Both the position numbers and the translations under genes were made by a program. A stretch of 64,000 bases of DNA from SYIM01 sp964581825 (GTDB lineage Bacteria; Pseudomonadota; Gammaproteobacteria; Burkholderiales; Burkholderiaceae_E): assembly GCA_964581825.1 (NCBI GenBank), contig CAZORB010000001.1, positions 1 to 64,000 of the forward strand, read 5' to 3'. Shown in pieces: positions 51,886 to 61,750 of the stretch. Each line of letters opens with the position of its first letter. Position 1 is the first letter of the stretch. The notes beneath the pieces were generated by a model, which worked only from the letters and a program-made list of their open reading frames with translations, made no database searches and had not been told where the DNA came from.

Positions 51886-52818
51886 ATGAGCGTCACCGTC
51901 GCTGATCTGTTTACCGCAAATGCTGCCGAGCTCGGCCTCTCCTGGATTACCGGGCGGCCTGGCGAAGCACGCGAAGTGGCGCGTACTGCAGCCGAACCCG
52001 CCGATCTGATCGGCCACCTGAATCTGATCCACCCGAATCGCATCCACGTATTCGGTCAGCCTGAACTGGATTTTTTCCTGCGGCATGAAGCCGCTCACCA
52101 GCAGGGAATCCTCGCGGATCTGATTGCGGGACATCCTCCCGCCGTGATCATTGCCGATGGGCTGCAGGCGACTGACTCACTGATCGAGGCGGCCACGCGC
52201 GATCGACTACCCCTTATTGCAAGCCCGCAGTCGGCCGCACGCGTCATCGACACGCTGCGCCACTACCTCGGTAAAGCCGCCGCCGAATCCTGCCAGATGC
52301 ATGGCGTGATGATGGACGTGCTTGGCATGGGCGTACTGATCTCTGGCGAATCAGGCCTTGGCAAGAGCGAGCTCGCGCTCGAGCTGATCAGTCGCGGCCA
52401 CGGCCTGGTGGCCGACGATGTCGTCGACCTGAGTCGCATCGCACCCCATACCGTTGAGGGCCGCTGCCCGCCTCTACTACGCAATCTGCTTGAAGTGCGG
52501 GGGCTGGGCCTGCTCGATATTCGAACGATCTTCGGCGAAACCGCCGTACGTCCGAAAATGAAACTTAAGCTGATCGTTCATCTGGTCCGCCGCAGCACCA
52601 TGGAAAACGAATACCAGCGCCTGCCGCTTGAGGCGCTCACGCAGCAGGTTCTGGGCGTGCCGATTCGCAAAGTGGTGATCCCGGTCGCGGCGGGCCGAAA
52701 TCTGGCGGTGCTCACCGAGGCCGCCGTGCGAAGCACTGTCCTTCAGCTGCGCGGCTTTGACACGATGGGCGATTTCGTCGAGCGTCAGCGCCAGATGATT
52801 GAAACCGGAGGCGGCTGA
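51886..52818 (+). CDS. hprK: HPr kinase/phosphorylase HprK
   Basis: 310 residues. The N-terminal MurF-like domain (about 1-130) and C-terminal kinase with MHGVMMDVLGMGVLISG, Walker A GESGLGKSELALEL, LVADDVVDL and the signature LEVRGLGLLDIRTIFGETAV. It phosphorylates a serine of HPr; in Proteobacteria it accompanies ptsN and rapZ. GAGGCA precedes ATG 51886. Confidence 0.97.
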   Translation: MSVTVADLFTANAAELGLSWITGRPGEAREVARTAAEPADLIGHLNLIHPNRIHVFGQPELDFFLRHEAAHQQGILADLIAGHPPAVIIADGLQATDSLIEAATRDRLPLIASPQSAARVIDTLRHYLGKAAAESCQMHGVMMDVLGMGVLISGESGLGKSELALELISRGHGLVADDVVDLSRIAPHTVEGRCPPLLRNLLEVRGLGLLDIRTIFGETAVRPKMKLKLIVHLVRRSTMENEYQRLPLEALTQQVLGVPIRKVVIPVAAGRNLAVLTEAAVRSTVLQLRGFDTMGDFVERQRQMIETGGG

Positions 52819-52862
52819 AGGCTTGCGTCATGCACGCCTTTCTCCTCGCGTAAGATCGAGAC

Positions 52863-53744
52863 GTGCGCGTCATTCTGATCACCGGGCTCTCCGGATCTGG
52901 TAAATCGATCGCCCTTAGGGTGCTCGAAGACGATGGCTATTTCTGTATCGACAACCTGCCTGTGCGATTCCTGCAGGAAGTCATCGGCCACCTGAACGAA
53001 CAAGGTGCTGAGCGCGTCGCCGTTGCCATTGATTCACGCGGCGGTCACGAACTCGCGGAACTACCCTCGCTGGTTCATGGGCTCGGACGGTTTGGTCACG
53101 ACGTCAAGGTGCTGTTTCTTGATGCGCGCAATGACACGCTGGTGCAGCGCTACTCCGAAACGCGTAGACGGCACCCCATGTCGTTGGCCAACGAAAGCCC
53201 GACGGTACCCACGCTCACCGAGTCCATCGATCGGGAACGCGAGCTGCTCGCAGAACTTCAAGGGCTCGGGTTGTCCATCGATACCAGCGATCTGCAACCC
53301 AATGTGCTTCGTACCTGGGTACGCGACGTTGTAGGCTCGGAGCGGGCGGCCCTTACCCTGCTCTTTGAGTCATTCGCTTACAAGACTGGCGTACCGCTTG
53401 ATGCAGACCTGGTGTTCGATGTCCGCTGCCTACCCAATCCGTTTTATGTGCCGCAGCTGCGCCCACTCAATGGTCTCGATCAGCCGGTGGCCAGCTATCT
53501 CGACGGTATCGCTGCGGTTCAGCAGATGGTGAGCGATATCACCCGGTTTCTCGAAAACTGGCTGCCGCACTACATCCTTGAGAACCGCAGCTACCTGACG
53601 ATTGCGGTGGGCTGCACCGGCGGGCAGCATCGCTCGGTCTACTGCGTTGAGCGCCTGGCTGCGACGTTTCGCGATCGCGAGCAGGTGCTGGTGCGGCATC
53701 GAGGCATTGCGATGCGCGAGCATGCGGGTGCCGCACACCGATGA
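52863..53744 (+). CDS. rapZ: RNase adapter protein RapZ
   Basis: 293 residues. Walker A ITGLSGSGKSIALRVLEDDG, the strand LFLDARNDTLVQRYSETRRR, and C-terminal SYLTIAVGCTGGQHRSVYC in the RNA-binding and sensor domain. RapZ binds small RNAs and guides RNase E to control glucosamine-6-phosphate synthase in enteric bacteria. GTG start at 52863. Overlaps the next gene by ATGA. Confidence 0.96.
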   Translation: MRVILITGLSGSGKSIALRVLEDDGYFCIDNLPVRFLQEVIGHLNEQGAERVAVAIDSRGGHELAELPSLVHGLGRFGHDVKVLFLDARNDTLVQRYSETRRRHPMSLANESPTVPTLTESIDRERELLAELQGLGLSIDTSDLQPNVLRTWVRDVVGSERAALTLLFESFAYKTGVPLDADLVFDVRCLPNPFYVPQLRPLNGLDQPVASYLDGIAAVQQMVSDITRFLENWLPHYILENRSYLTIAVGCTGGQHRSVYCVERLAATFRDREQVLVRHRGIAMREHAGAAHR

Positions 53745-54355
53745 CCGATTCTGCCGATCTGCTACCGATCTTTCCGCTTGGCACAGTGCTGTTTCCAGGT
53801 GGCGTGCTGCCGCTTCGAATCTTCGAAGCACGCTACATGGATATGGTCCGCGAATGCATGAATACCTCGCGGCCATTTGGCGTCTGTCTGATCACGCAGG
53901 GGCGCGAGGTAGGAACGCCCGCCGACCACGAGGCGATAGGCTGCACCGCTCGAATCGATGATTGGGATATGACTGAACCCGGTGTGCTTCAGTTGCGTAC
54001 CGTGGGTGTCAGCCGGTTCACTGTGCTGAGCCGCAGTGTGCAGCCCAATGGGCTGATTCGCGCACAGGTGGAACCGATTGCAGACGATCCAGTCTTACCG
54101 GTACCAGACGACCTTGTAGCCTGCGCGCACCTGATTCGGCGCGCGATCGACGATATCTGCGCGCGTGAGCCAGAGCCTGCGCGCCGCATTCTCGCCGAGC
54201 CTTTCGCACCGGAATCCGCCGGCTGGGTCGCGAATCGCCTGGCCGAGCTGCTGCCGCTCTCTATGCCGTCGCGTCAGATGCTGATGGAACTCACCGATCC
54301 GCTACGCCGACTCGCGCTGATCCACGAAGTCCTGTCGCGCGAGCAGATCATCTGA
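53741..54355 (+). CDS. Lon N-domain (substrate-binding) protein
   Basis: 204 residues. LLPIFPLGTVLFPGGVLPLR, IFEARYMDMVREC and IGCTARIDDWDMTEPGVL are the Lon N-terminal (PUA-like) domain without ATPase or protease parts. Such stand-alone proteins are common; the role is unknown. Start overlaps rapZ stop (ATGA). Its stop abuts the convergent mutY stop with no space. Confidence 0.92.
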   Translation: MTDSADLLPIFPLGTVLFPGGVLPLRIFEARYMDMVRECMNTSRPFGVCLITQGREVGTPADHEAIGCTARIDDWDMTEPGVLQLRTVGVSRFTVLSRSVQPNGLIRAQVEPIADDPVLPVPDDLVACAHLIRRAIDDICAREPEPARRILAEPFAPESAGWVANRLAELLPLSMPSRQMLMELTDPLRRLALIHEVLSREQII

Positions 54356-55435
54356 TCAGAGCAGCGGCGCCTGCGCTTTCGACTGCTCGGACAAGTTCAG
54401 CAAGAGCGTCCGAACCGGTTGCGCAAGCGCCAGCTGCCCCACTGTCGGCCGTTCAAACCACTGATGCGGCGCATCGGCGGCCAGTCGCGCGGCATGGGTC
54501 ACTTCGATGAGTACCGGATGGGCGATCAGCCGAAAGTGCGTGAATGCGTGACGCACCGGCGAAAGCGTGTGACAGCTTGCAACGGTGACACCGAAGCGGC
54601 TCGCGACCTGCGCAGCCACGTGCTCGATCTCAGTCACCGGTATCTCGGGCAGGCTCAATAGTCCACCCCAGATGCCTGCGGGCGGCCGGCGCTCAAGCAG
54701 CACAAACTGCTTCTGAACAATCACCGCCCAGCAGATTTCACGAACGGGTGTCGCGCGAGCCGGCCTGCCCGCGGGCAGGCTCGACTGACGCCCGGTGGCA
54801 CGCGCCACGCAGCTTGCGGCAACCGGGCACTGGTCGCATTGTGGTCGCGTCCTGACACAGGTCTGCGCGCCCAGGTCCATCAGACCCTGGGTGTAAGGCT
54901 CGATACCGGTCTGCGGCAGCTCGCGCTGCGCGATCGCCCACAGCTGCGCTTCTACCTGGCGTTCACCGGGCCAGCCCTCCACGCCAAAATGCCGGCAGAG
55001 TACGCGCTTGACGTTGCCATCGAGAATCGCCGCGCGCTCGCCAAACGCGAACGCAGCAATCGCGGCGGCCGTGGATCGGCCCACGCCGGGTAACTCGGCA
55101 AGCGCTGAAGACGAGGCCGGAAAGCGTCCGCCATGCGCGGCAACAATGGTCTGCGCGCATCGATGCAGGTTGCGCGCGCGGCTGTAATAGCCCAACCCGC
55201 TCCAAAGCTCCATCACCCTCTCGAGCGGCGCCGAGGCGAGCGCTGCCACATCGGGAAACTGCTCGAGAAAGCGCAGGTAGTACGGAATCACCGTTCGCAC
55301 CTGGGTTTGCTGCAGCATCACTTCAGACAACCAGATACGGTAGGGGTCTCGGTTCGACTGCCAGGGCAGATCATGGCGACCGTGGCGCGCCTGCCAGCTG
55401 ACGATACGCGCTGCGAATCCGGCCTGAGATTTCAT
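54356..55435 (-). CDS. mutY: A/G-specific adenine glycosylase MutY
   Basis: 359 residues. SEVMLQQTQVRTVIPYYLRF (HhH start), LPGVGRSTAAAIAAFAFGER with AILDGNVKRVLCR giving the catalytic Asp, the 4Fe-4S ligands C-x6-C-x2-C-x5-C starting at CVRTRPQCDQCPV, and a Nudix-like C-terminal domain (about 230-350). It removes A opposite 8-oxoG and works with MutM, encoded 21 nt upstream. Confidence 0.97.
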   Translation of the reverse strand: MKSQAGFAARIVSWQARHGRHDLPWQSNRDPYRIWLSEVMLQQTQVRTVIPYYLRFLEQFPDVAALASAPLERVMELWSGLGYYSRARNLHRCAQTIVAAHGGRFPASSSALAELPGVGRSTAAAIAAFAFGERAAILDGNVKRVLCRHFGVEGWPGERQVEAQLWAIAQRELPQTGIEPYTQGLMDLGAQTCVRTRPQCDQCPVAASCVARATGRQSSLPAGRPARATPVREICWAVIVQKQFVLLERRPPAGIWGGLLSLPEIPVTEIEHVAAQVASRFGVTVASCHTLSPVRHAFTHFRLIAHPVLIEVTHAARLAADAPHQWFERPTVGQLALAQPVRTLLLNLSEQSKAQAPLL

Positions 55436-55456
55436 CGGAACGGTCAGATCCCGGGC

Positions 55457-56281
55457 TTAGCGCGGCTGACAGCTTGTGCAGAAATAGGTGGCCCGCTGCT
55501 GCTGACGGATCAGCCTGATCGGGCTCGCACACACTCTGCACGGTTCGCCCGCCCGTCCGTAGACACCACAGTCCAGCTGAAAATACCCGCCACTGCCATC
55601 CGAGGCGACAAAGTCGCGAAGGCTGCTGCCGCCGCGCTCGATAGCGTTGCTGAGCGTGTCTCGGATGGCTTGTGCAAGCCGCTCGCAGCGGGCGAGCGAC
55701 AGCCGCCTCGCGGCGACCGTTGGTCGGATGCCTGCGCGAAACAGACTCTCTGATGCGTAGATGTTGCCAACCCCCACCACGCACTGCCCTGCCAGCAGCC
55801 ACTGCTTGACTGCCACGCGTCGTTCGCGCGAGGCCTGATACAACCACTGACCATTGAACCGTTCATCAAAGGGCTCAATGCCGAGGCTTGCGAGAAGCGG
55901 ATGAGAAGCCAAGGGCCCCTGCTCGGGCTGATGCCACAGCATTGCACCGAAGCGCCTCGGATCGTTATAGCGCAGCAACCCTCGGTCGGTCAGGATGTCT
56001 ACATGATCATGCGGTACGAGTGCGGGCGGCTCGCTAAACCATCGCAGGGTGCCCGACATGCCCAGATGCACGATCAGCGTCCCGGCGCCAAAATCAAACA
56101 AAAGGTATTTCCCGCGTCGATCCAACCCGCGCAGCGTGCACCCCGGCAGCTGCGACGCGAGCGAATCAGGAACGGGCCAGCGTAACCTCCGTTCGCGTAC
56201 CTGCACTCGCGCTACGGTTGCTCCGGCCACGCGCGCGCCGAGTCCTCGACGCACCACTTCAACTTCGGGTAATTCAGGCAT
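55457..56281 (-). CDS. mutM: Formamidopyrimidine-DNA glycosylase MutM
   Basis: 274 residues. N-terminal PELPEVEVVRRGLGARV holds the catalytic Pro and Glu, then GRRGKYLLF-like DRRGKYLLFDFG, HLGMSGTLRW, GIGNIY-type VGVGNIYASESLFRAGIRPT, and the C-terminal zinc finger with CGVYGRAGEPCRVCASPI and YFCTSCQPR. Removes 8-oxoguanine. Same strand as mutY. Confidence 0.97.
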   Translation of the reverse strand: MPELPEVEVVRRGLGARVAGATVARVQVRERRLRWPVPDSLASQLPGCTLRGLDRRGKYLLFDFGAGTLIVHLGMSGTLRWFSEPPALVPHDHVDILTDRGLLRYNDPRRFGAMLWHQPEQGPLASHPLLASLGIEPFDERFNGQWLYQASRERRVAVKQWLLAGQCVVGVGNIYASESLFRAGIRPTVAARRLSLARCERLAQAIRDTLSNAIERGGSSLRDFVASDGSGGYFQLDCGVYGRAGEPCRVCASPIRLIRQQQRATYFCTSCQPR

Positions 56282-56407
56282 TGGCTACAACGGATTCAGG
56301 ACCTTGCTTGCGAGGCAGTGTAATTGAACCTACCATCCGCCCATGGGTCAGCCTGCTCCCAACAGGCCGATCCGCCCTCAACCCTCATTACCTTTCCCCT
56401 ACGCGCC

Positions 56408-58183
56408 ATGATTGAACCCGGCCGACGTCTCGGCCCGCTGATGTCCAGCATCCTGTCGGTGGCCCTGCTCGCCTGCCTGAGTGGCAGCGCGCTCGCGCAG
56501 ACACCGCCGAGTGGCGCCCCGGATCCTTCCTCTGCTTCGACAAATCGTCCAGCTCGTCCGCTGCCCGAGGTCGACCTGTCGCCGCAAATCCTGTTTCAGG
56601 TGCTGGCTGCGGAAATCGCCGCGCAGCGCGGCGAAGTGGGCAGTGCCGCGGCAACCTATCTCGCGCTGGCACGCCGCACGCGTGACCCGCGACTGGCGCA
56701 GCGCGCGGCCGAACTGTCGCTTGCAGCACGCTCTCCCGATCGCGCGCTCACCGCTGCACGCTTATGGCTAGAGCTTGAACCCAATTCGCGGCTTGCGGGC
56801 CAGACCGTCGAGGCGCTGCAACTCAGCACCGGCGCGCTCAGCACGGCAGAGCCGTCCTTACGTACTCGACTCGAGCGGGCAAGGCGAGACGGAACGCTTG
56901 CTCAGACGTATGAGAGCCTGCAGGCTGCGCTGCTGCGTGCACCCGACAAAAAGCAGGCGCTCGCAATGCTCGAGCGCCTTTCCGCACCCGACCAAAATGT
57001 GGCGGCTGCCCGGCTCGCGCTTGCCGCGATCGCATCAGCCGCTGAAGCGCACGACCGCGCCGCGGCCGAGGCTGCGGAAGCGCACCGGCTTGCACCCAAT
57101 GATGAAAGCGCGGCCGTCATGGCTGCGCGGCTCGCCGCGCGCGCGCAGGGCGGACTTCCAAGGGCGCTTACTCTGCTCGAACAGTTCCTGGTTCGCGAGC
57201 CCAAGTCACTCGAGGCGCGCTTCACGCTGGCCCGCCTGCTGCTACAGGCAGGGCGAGTCGATGATGCGCAAAAGCAGTTCGAGGCCGCACTCGCTCAAGA
57301 TCCGGATAACCCGGTCATTCTTTTCTCGCTGGCACAGGTTGCAGCTCAGGCGGGCCAAAACGGCGTCGCGCAACAGTATCTGCAGCGCTACATCGACCTG
57401 CCCGCCGACATCGCGCGCGACAATGCGATCGCCATGCTCTTCATGGGGCAGATCGCTGAAGAAGACAAGCGTTATGAAGACGCCATTCGCTGGTATGCGC
57501 GCGTCGACGCGGGCGAGCAGGCCGATGTCGCACGAATCCGTCAGGCGTTGCTGCTGGGGCGGCTCAAGCGCGTCGACGAAGCGCTCGCGTTACTGCGCGA
57601 ACCCGCAGTAGACGAAGCGCGCATGCGCTCGCGCCTCATTGCGGTTCAGGCGCAGGTGCTGCGCGAGGCCGGGCGCTATGCCGACGCGTTCAAAGTGTTA
57701 GACGACGGGCTCAAGCGCCTGCCCGATGACACCGATCTGCTCTATGACCATGCGATGGCCGCTGAGAAGATCAATCGAATCGATGTGCTCGAGGCAAGCC
57801 TGCGAAAACTGATCGAGGCCAAGCCCGATCACGCGCACGCCTACAACGCACTGGGCTACACGCTCGCAGACCGCAATCTGCGACTCTCTGAAGCGCAGCG
57901 GCTGATCGAGAAGGCGCTCGAGCTCGCACCTGACGATGCGCATATCCTCGACAGCATGGGCTGGGTGCTGTTCAGGCGCGGCGATCTCGAGGGCGCAATT
58001 CGCTATCTACGCAAGGCCTACGCGCTACGGCCCGATGTTGAAATCGGTGTACATCTCGGTGAAGTCCTCTGGAAGGCCGGAATGCCCGATGAGGCCAGAC
58101 AGCTCTGGCGCGACGCCGGCAGCCGCGAGCCTAGCAACGATGTATTGCGTGAAACGCTGCAGCGGTTGAACGTTTCGCCATGA
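56408..58183 (+). CDS. Exported tetratricopeptide-repeat protein
   Basis: 591 residues from ATG 56408, where a signal peptide begins (MSSILSVALLACLSGSALAQ). At least eight TPR-like repeats, such as SLEARFTLARLLLQAGRVDD and DDAHILDSMGWVLFRRGDLE, cover residues about 75-585. In Betaproteobacteria this gene regularly precedes lolB and ispE; role unknown, likely a periplasmic scaffold in the envelope. Overlaps lolB start by ATGA. Confidence 0.9.
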   Translation: MIEPGRRLGPLMSSILSVALLACLSGSALAQTPPSGAPDPSSASTNRPARPLPEVDLSPQILFQVLAAEIAAQRGEVGSAAATYLALARRTRDPRLAQRAAELSLAARSPDRALTAARLWLELEPNSRLAGQTVEALQLSTGALSTAEPSLRTRLERARRDGTLAQTYESLQAALLRAPDKKQALAMLERLSAPDQNVAAARLALAAIASAAEAHDRAAAEAAEAHRLAPNDESAAVMAARLAARAQGGLPRALTLLEQFLVREPKSLEARFTLARLLLQAGRVDDAQKQFEAALAQDPDNPVILFSLAQVAAQAGQNGVAQQYLQRYIDLPADIARDNAIAMLFMGQIAEEDKRYEDAIRWYARVDAGEQADVARIRQALLLGRLKRVDEALALLREPAVDEARMRSRLIAVQAQVLREAGRYADAFKVLDDGLKRLPDDTDLLYDHAMAAEKINRIDVLEASLRKLIEAKPDHAHAYNALGYTLADRNLRLSEAQRLIEKALELAPDDAHILDSMGWVLFRRGDLEGAIRYLRKAYALRPDVEIGVHLGEVLWKAGMPDEARQLWRDAGSREPSNDVLRETLQRLNVSP

Positions 58184-58836
58184 GCGTGGGCTTACGGGAC
58201 TCACCGGCAGCCACTCGCCAATCCGATCCATCACTCTGCAGTATGACCCGGCGCGGTTGGCTCATCGGAATCGCGGCTGCAGCAGCAGTTTCCGGCTGCG
58301 CGGTCATCCCTCCCGACCCCGCAAGCACCGCATCCGGCGAACGTCCCGCGGCGGACCCGTCCGAATGGACCGGACGCTTCTCGGCGGTGTATCGCGTCCC
58401 CGGCGCAGCGGGCGACGAGCAATCCGCAAGCGGTCGATTCAGGTTACTGCAACGCGCGGGGCAGACACTGCTCGAACTTTCCAGCCCAATCGGGCAGATG
58501 ATCGCGCAGGCACAGGCCGACGCGCAGGGCGCCCGGCTGACCGACAATCAGGGCCGCAGCCATCAGGCGCCCTCGGTCGAGCTTTTGACCGAGCAACTGT
58601 TTGGCTGGCGCGTCCCGGTGCAGCGGCTTCCAGCCTGGCTGCAGGGCCGTTTTGGGTCGGCTGGCACAGTCAATCCGGGAAACCAATGGGCAGGTCACGA
58701 GTCCGGCTGGGATATTCGTGTCGATGGCTGGCTCGACGATCGCGTGGTCCGGACACTTCAACTGTCGTGGCCAGGGCAGGGCGTCGCCGCAGACCGCCGC
58801 CTCCGGCTTCGCCTGGTCGTTGATTCCGCATCGTGA
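58180..58836 (+). CDS. lolB: Outer-membrane lipoprotein receptor LolB
   Basis: 218 residues from ATG 58180; a second ATG at 58243 gives a more usual signal peptide (MTRRGWLIGIAAAAAVSGC) and may be the true start. Lipobox VSGC; then WTGRFSAVYRVPGAAGDEQS, FRLLQRAGQTLLELSSPIGQ, WLQGRF and DIRVDGWLDD, as in LolB. It receives lipoproteins from LolA. The stop overlaps ispE (GTGA). Confidence 0.92.
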   Translation: MSVGLRDSPAATRQSDPSLCSMTRRGWLIGIAAAAAVSGCAVIPPDPASTASGERPAADPSEWTGRFSAVYRVPGAAGDEQSASGRFRLLQRAGQTLLELSSPIGQMIAQAQADAQGARLTDNQGRSHQAPSVELLTEQLFGWRVPVQRLPAWLQGRFGSAGTVNPGNQWAGHESGWDIRVDGWLDDRVVRTLQLSWPGQGVAADRRLRLRLVVDSAS

Positions 58837-59729
58837 TCGCCGAACTCCGGAACCTGCCTGCGCCGGCCAAGCTGAATCTGTTCCTGCACGTCACCGGTCG
58901 ACGCAGCGACGGTTACCATCTTCTTGAAACCGTTTTCGAGATGATCGATCTGAGCGATCGCATCGATCTGCGGTTGCGCGACGACGGCCTGATTGGCCGG
59001 ATCGACCCACTGCCAGGCATCGCACCCGAACATGATCTGACGGTTCGCGCTGCAAAGCTGCTTGCCGAGCACACCAGCTGCCCACTGGGGGTCGATATCG
59101 GCCTGAACAAGCGTATTCCGATTGGGGGCGGCGTAGGCGGTGGCAGCTCCGATGCCGCAACCGTTCTGCTGGGCCTGAACCGGCTCTGGACGCTTGGACT
59201 TACCCGCGACGAACTTGCACAGATTGGCCTGCGGCTGGGCGCCGATGTCCCGTTCTTCATCTTCGGCCAGACCGCTTACGCCACCGGGGTCGGCGACCAG
59301 CTTCAGGCCTGCCCACAACCGCCTCGAAGCTATGTGCTGGTTGCCCCCGGAGTCGGGGTATCAACGCCCAGGGTGTTCACTGACCCTGGTTTGACACGTG
59401 ATTCGAAACCGCTCAAAATCGACAGTCTTTTGCAAGGCCGGTCGGTCTTTTGTGGAAGGAACGATCTCGAGCCGGTAGCCATGCGCCTTGAGGCTAGCGT
59501 TGAAGCGGCATTAGTTGCACTTCGCGAAGCAGCGCACCGATTCGAAATCGCTCCAGAGCTTCCCCGCATGAGCGGGTCGGGCTCTACGGTTTTCATGCCG
59601 GTTCCTCAAGATCAACTTTCCGCTGTCGTTCAGTTTCTTGAATCCGGCGGCAGGCTAAGTAAAAGTGCTTCCATCCATGTTGGTCGGTCGGTAGCGCGGC
59701 ACCCGCTCCATTCGTGGGCGTTTGTCTGA
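58833..59729 (+). CDS. ispE: 4-diphosphocytidyl-2-C-methyl-D-erythritol kinase IspE
   Basis: 298 residues, GHMP kinase. PAPAKLNLFLHVTGRRSDGY, the ATP loop IPIGGGVGGGSSDAATVLLG, and the third motif MSGSGSTVF. MEP-pathway isoprenoid step 4. GTG start overlapping lolB. The usual Burkholderiales order lolB-ispE-tRNA-Gln-prs is kept. Confidence 0.97.
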   Translation: MIAELRNLPAPAKLNLFLHVTGRRSDGYHLLETVFEMIDLSDRIDLRLRDDGLIGRIDPLPGIAPEHDLTVRAAKLLAEHTSCPLGVDIGLNKRIPIGGGVGGGSSDAATVLLGLNRLWTLGLTRDELAQIGLRLGADVPFFIFGQTAYATGVGDQLQACPQPPRSYVLVAPGVGVSTPRVFTDPGLTRDSKPLKIDSLLQGRSVFCGRNDLEPVAMRLEASVEAALVALREAAHRFEIAPELPRMSGSGSTVFMPVPQDQLSAVVQFLESGGRLSKSASIHVGRSVARHPLHSWAFV

Positions 59730-59788
59730 AGTGCCTCGATTCGCCCGGATGCGTAGTAACCGGGTCAACGTCGGCAGCATCACCACGT

Positions 59789-59865
59789 TGGGGAGTCGCC
59801 AAGTTGGTTAAGGCACCGGATTTTGATTCCGGCATGCGTAGGTTCGAATCCTACCTCCCCAGCCA
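59789..59865 (+). tRNA. tRNA-Gln (anticodon TTG)
   Basis: Acceptor TGGGGAG pairs with CTCCCCA; D arm GCC AAGTTGGTTAA GGC; anticodon stem CCGGA/TCCGG with loop TTTTGAT (anticodon TTG); T arm TAGG TTCGAAT CCTA. Discriminator G and encoded CCA end at 59865. Confidence 0.97.
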
Positions 59866-59935
59866 AAGTTCTCGCGTTGCTTGCCATTATTGAGCAACGC
59901 CCAGCTTTCTTACTCTCGATTCTTCAGGTGGCTCG

Positions 59936-60919
59936 ATGCTTTCAGGATACCGTCGTCATGCGGAGTCGCTGTCGCCTGAGGGTCTGATGGTGTTCACCGG
60001 CAATGCCAATCCCCGGCTTGCCACAGACATCGCGCACCATCTCCACATCAAGCTTGGCAAAGCCACCGTCAGCCGGTTTTCGGATGGCGAAGCAATGGTC
60101 GAGATTCTGGAAAACGTCCGCGGCAAAGACGTGTTTGTTGTCCAGCCCACCTGCGCGCCGACCAACGACAACCTGATGGAAGTCATGATCATGGTCGACG
60201 CGCTCAAGCGCGCTTCGGCCGGCAGAATCACCGCGGCCCTGCCCTATTTCGGATACGCGCGGCAGGACCGACGCGTGCGCTCATCGCGTGTGGCCATCAG
60301 CGCCAAGGTGGTCGCCAACATGCTGCAGATCGCTGGCGTTGATCGCGTCCTTACTATGGACCTGCACGCCGATCAGATTCAGGGCTTCTTCGATATCCCG
60401 GTCGACAACATCTATGCGGCGCCGGTCATGCTTGCCGATCTGCACAAGTCGCCCTACGACGACATGCTGGTGGTCTCGCCTGATGTGGGGGGCGTCGTGC
60501 GCGCACGGGCCATCGCCAAGCGCATTGACTCCGATCTCGCCATCATCGACAAGCGTCGCCCCAAGGCCAATGTGGCCGAGGTAATGAACATCATCGGCGA
60601 TGTATCAAACCGAACCTGCGTGATCATGGACGACATCGTCGACACGGCCAACACGCTGGTCAAAGCAGCGGCGGCGCTCAAAGAGCACGGCGCCAAGCGC
60701 GTGCTTGCCTACTGCACGCATCCGGTGCTGTCAGGCGCTGCGGTGGACCGCGTGAAAGATCCCGCGCTCGATGAGCTGGTCGTGATCGACACGATTCCGC
60801 TCTCGGAAGCGGCGCGCGCCTGCGGCAAAATCCGCGTTCTGTCATGCGCGCAGCTGTTTGCGGAAACCATTCTGCGCATCAACCGCGCCGACTCCGTTTC
60901 GTCACTGTTCGTCGACTGA
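59936..60919 (+). CDS. prs: Ribose-phosphate pyrophosphokinase Prs
   Basis: 327 residues from ATG 59936 with AGGTGG 4 nt upstream; an ATG 17 codons on matches the shorter usual N-terminus (MVFTGNANPRLATDIAHHL). ATP site YFGYARQDRR, and the PRPP loop CVIMDDIVDTANTLVKAAAA. Makes PRPP from ribose 5-phosphate, the housekeeping source also used by histidine and NAD synthesis here. Confidence 0.97.
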   Translation: MLSGYRRHAESLSPEGLMVFTGNANPRLATDIAHHLHIKLGKATVSRFSDGEAMVEILENVRGKDVFVVQPTCAPTNDNLMEVMIMVDALKRASAGRITAALPYFGYARQDRRVRSSRVAISAKVVANMLQIAGVDRVLTMDLHADQIQGFFDIPVDNIYAAPVMLADLHKSPYDDMLVVSPDVGGVVRARAIAKRIDSDLAIIDKRRPKANVAEVMNIIGDVSNRTCVIMDDIVDTANTLVKAAAALKEHGAKRVLAYCTHPVLSGAAVDRVKDPALDELVVIDTIPLSEAARACGKIRVLSCAQLFAETILRINRADSVSSLFVD

Positions 60920-61065
60920 TACAGGGTTCGGCACGCAGTACAGATTCATCGTTTTTTTGGTGCTCGTCGTTTCAAAGCGTCGGGCGTATCAGCAACACCC
61001 GGTGTCCTGGTCGCGGGTTCCGGGTTTAAGCGAGTCGAGAGGCTCGCGTTTGAAAGGAGTGCACG

Positions 61066-61731
61066 ATGAAAGTCGTCGCCACCACACGAAAAGAGCAGGG
61101 ATCGAGTGCGAGCCGCCGCCTGCGTCGTAGCCATCAGGTTCCGGGCATCCTCTATGGCGGAACCGATCAGCAGCCCACGCCAATCGCCATCGAGCACAAC
61201 CCGCTCTATCACGCGCTGCGCGTCGAGGCTTTCCACTCTTCCATCCTCGAGATGGAGCTCGACGGCCGCTCCGAGCAGGTGCTGTTGCGCGATATCCAGT
61301 GGCATCCGTACCGCCAGCAGGTCATGCACATCGACTTCCAGCGCGTAGCGCCCGATCGGCCGATTCACATGCGGGTACCGCTGCACTTCCGTAACCAGGA
61401 AGCCTCGCCTGCGGTCAAGCAGTCGGCGGGTATCGTCGGCCATGTGCTCACCGAAATCGACATCACCTGCCTGCCCAAAGACCTGCCTGGCTTTATTGAT
61501 GTCGACCTCAGCGGTCTCGAAGCCGGTAAGCCGCTGCATGTGCGCGACATCCGCTTCCCAGAGGGCGTGTCGCCGGTGCTGCGCAGCAAGGAAAACCCGG
61601 TCATCGTCACAGTCACGATTCCGGGCGCAGAAGAGGCGCCGTCCGAGTCGGCAGCTGCCGCACCCGCTGCCGCCAAAGGCGCACCCGCTGCCAAGGCGGC
61701 GCCCGCAGCCAAGCCCGCCGCCAAGAAGTAA
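61066..61731 (+). CDS. rplY: 50S ribosomal protein L25 (Ctc/long form)
   Basis: 221 residues, two-domain form with a C-terminal extension. GSSASRRLRRSHQVPGILYG and VLLRDIQWHPYRQQVMHIDF are the 5S rRNA-binding domain; residues about 100-190 the TL5-type domain; the tail is Ala/Lys/Pro. AAAGGAG precedes the ATG by 7 nt. A small hairpin (GCGAG at 61030-61034 with CTCGC at 61043-61047) lies in the leader. Confidence 0.96.
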   Translation: MKVVATTRKEQGSSASRRLRRSHQVPGILYGGTDQQPTPIAIEHNPLYHALRVEAFHSSILEMELDGRSEQVLLRDIQWHPYRQQVMHIDFQRVAPDRPIHMRVPLHFRNQEASPAVKQSAGIVGHVLTEIDITCLPKDLPGFIDVDLSGLEAGKPLHVRDIRFPEGVSPVLRSKENPVIVTVTIPGAEEAPSESAAAAPAAAKGAPAAKAAPAAKPAAKK

Positions 61732-61750
61732 CGCACTGACGGCTGGCTTA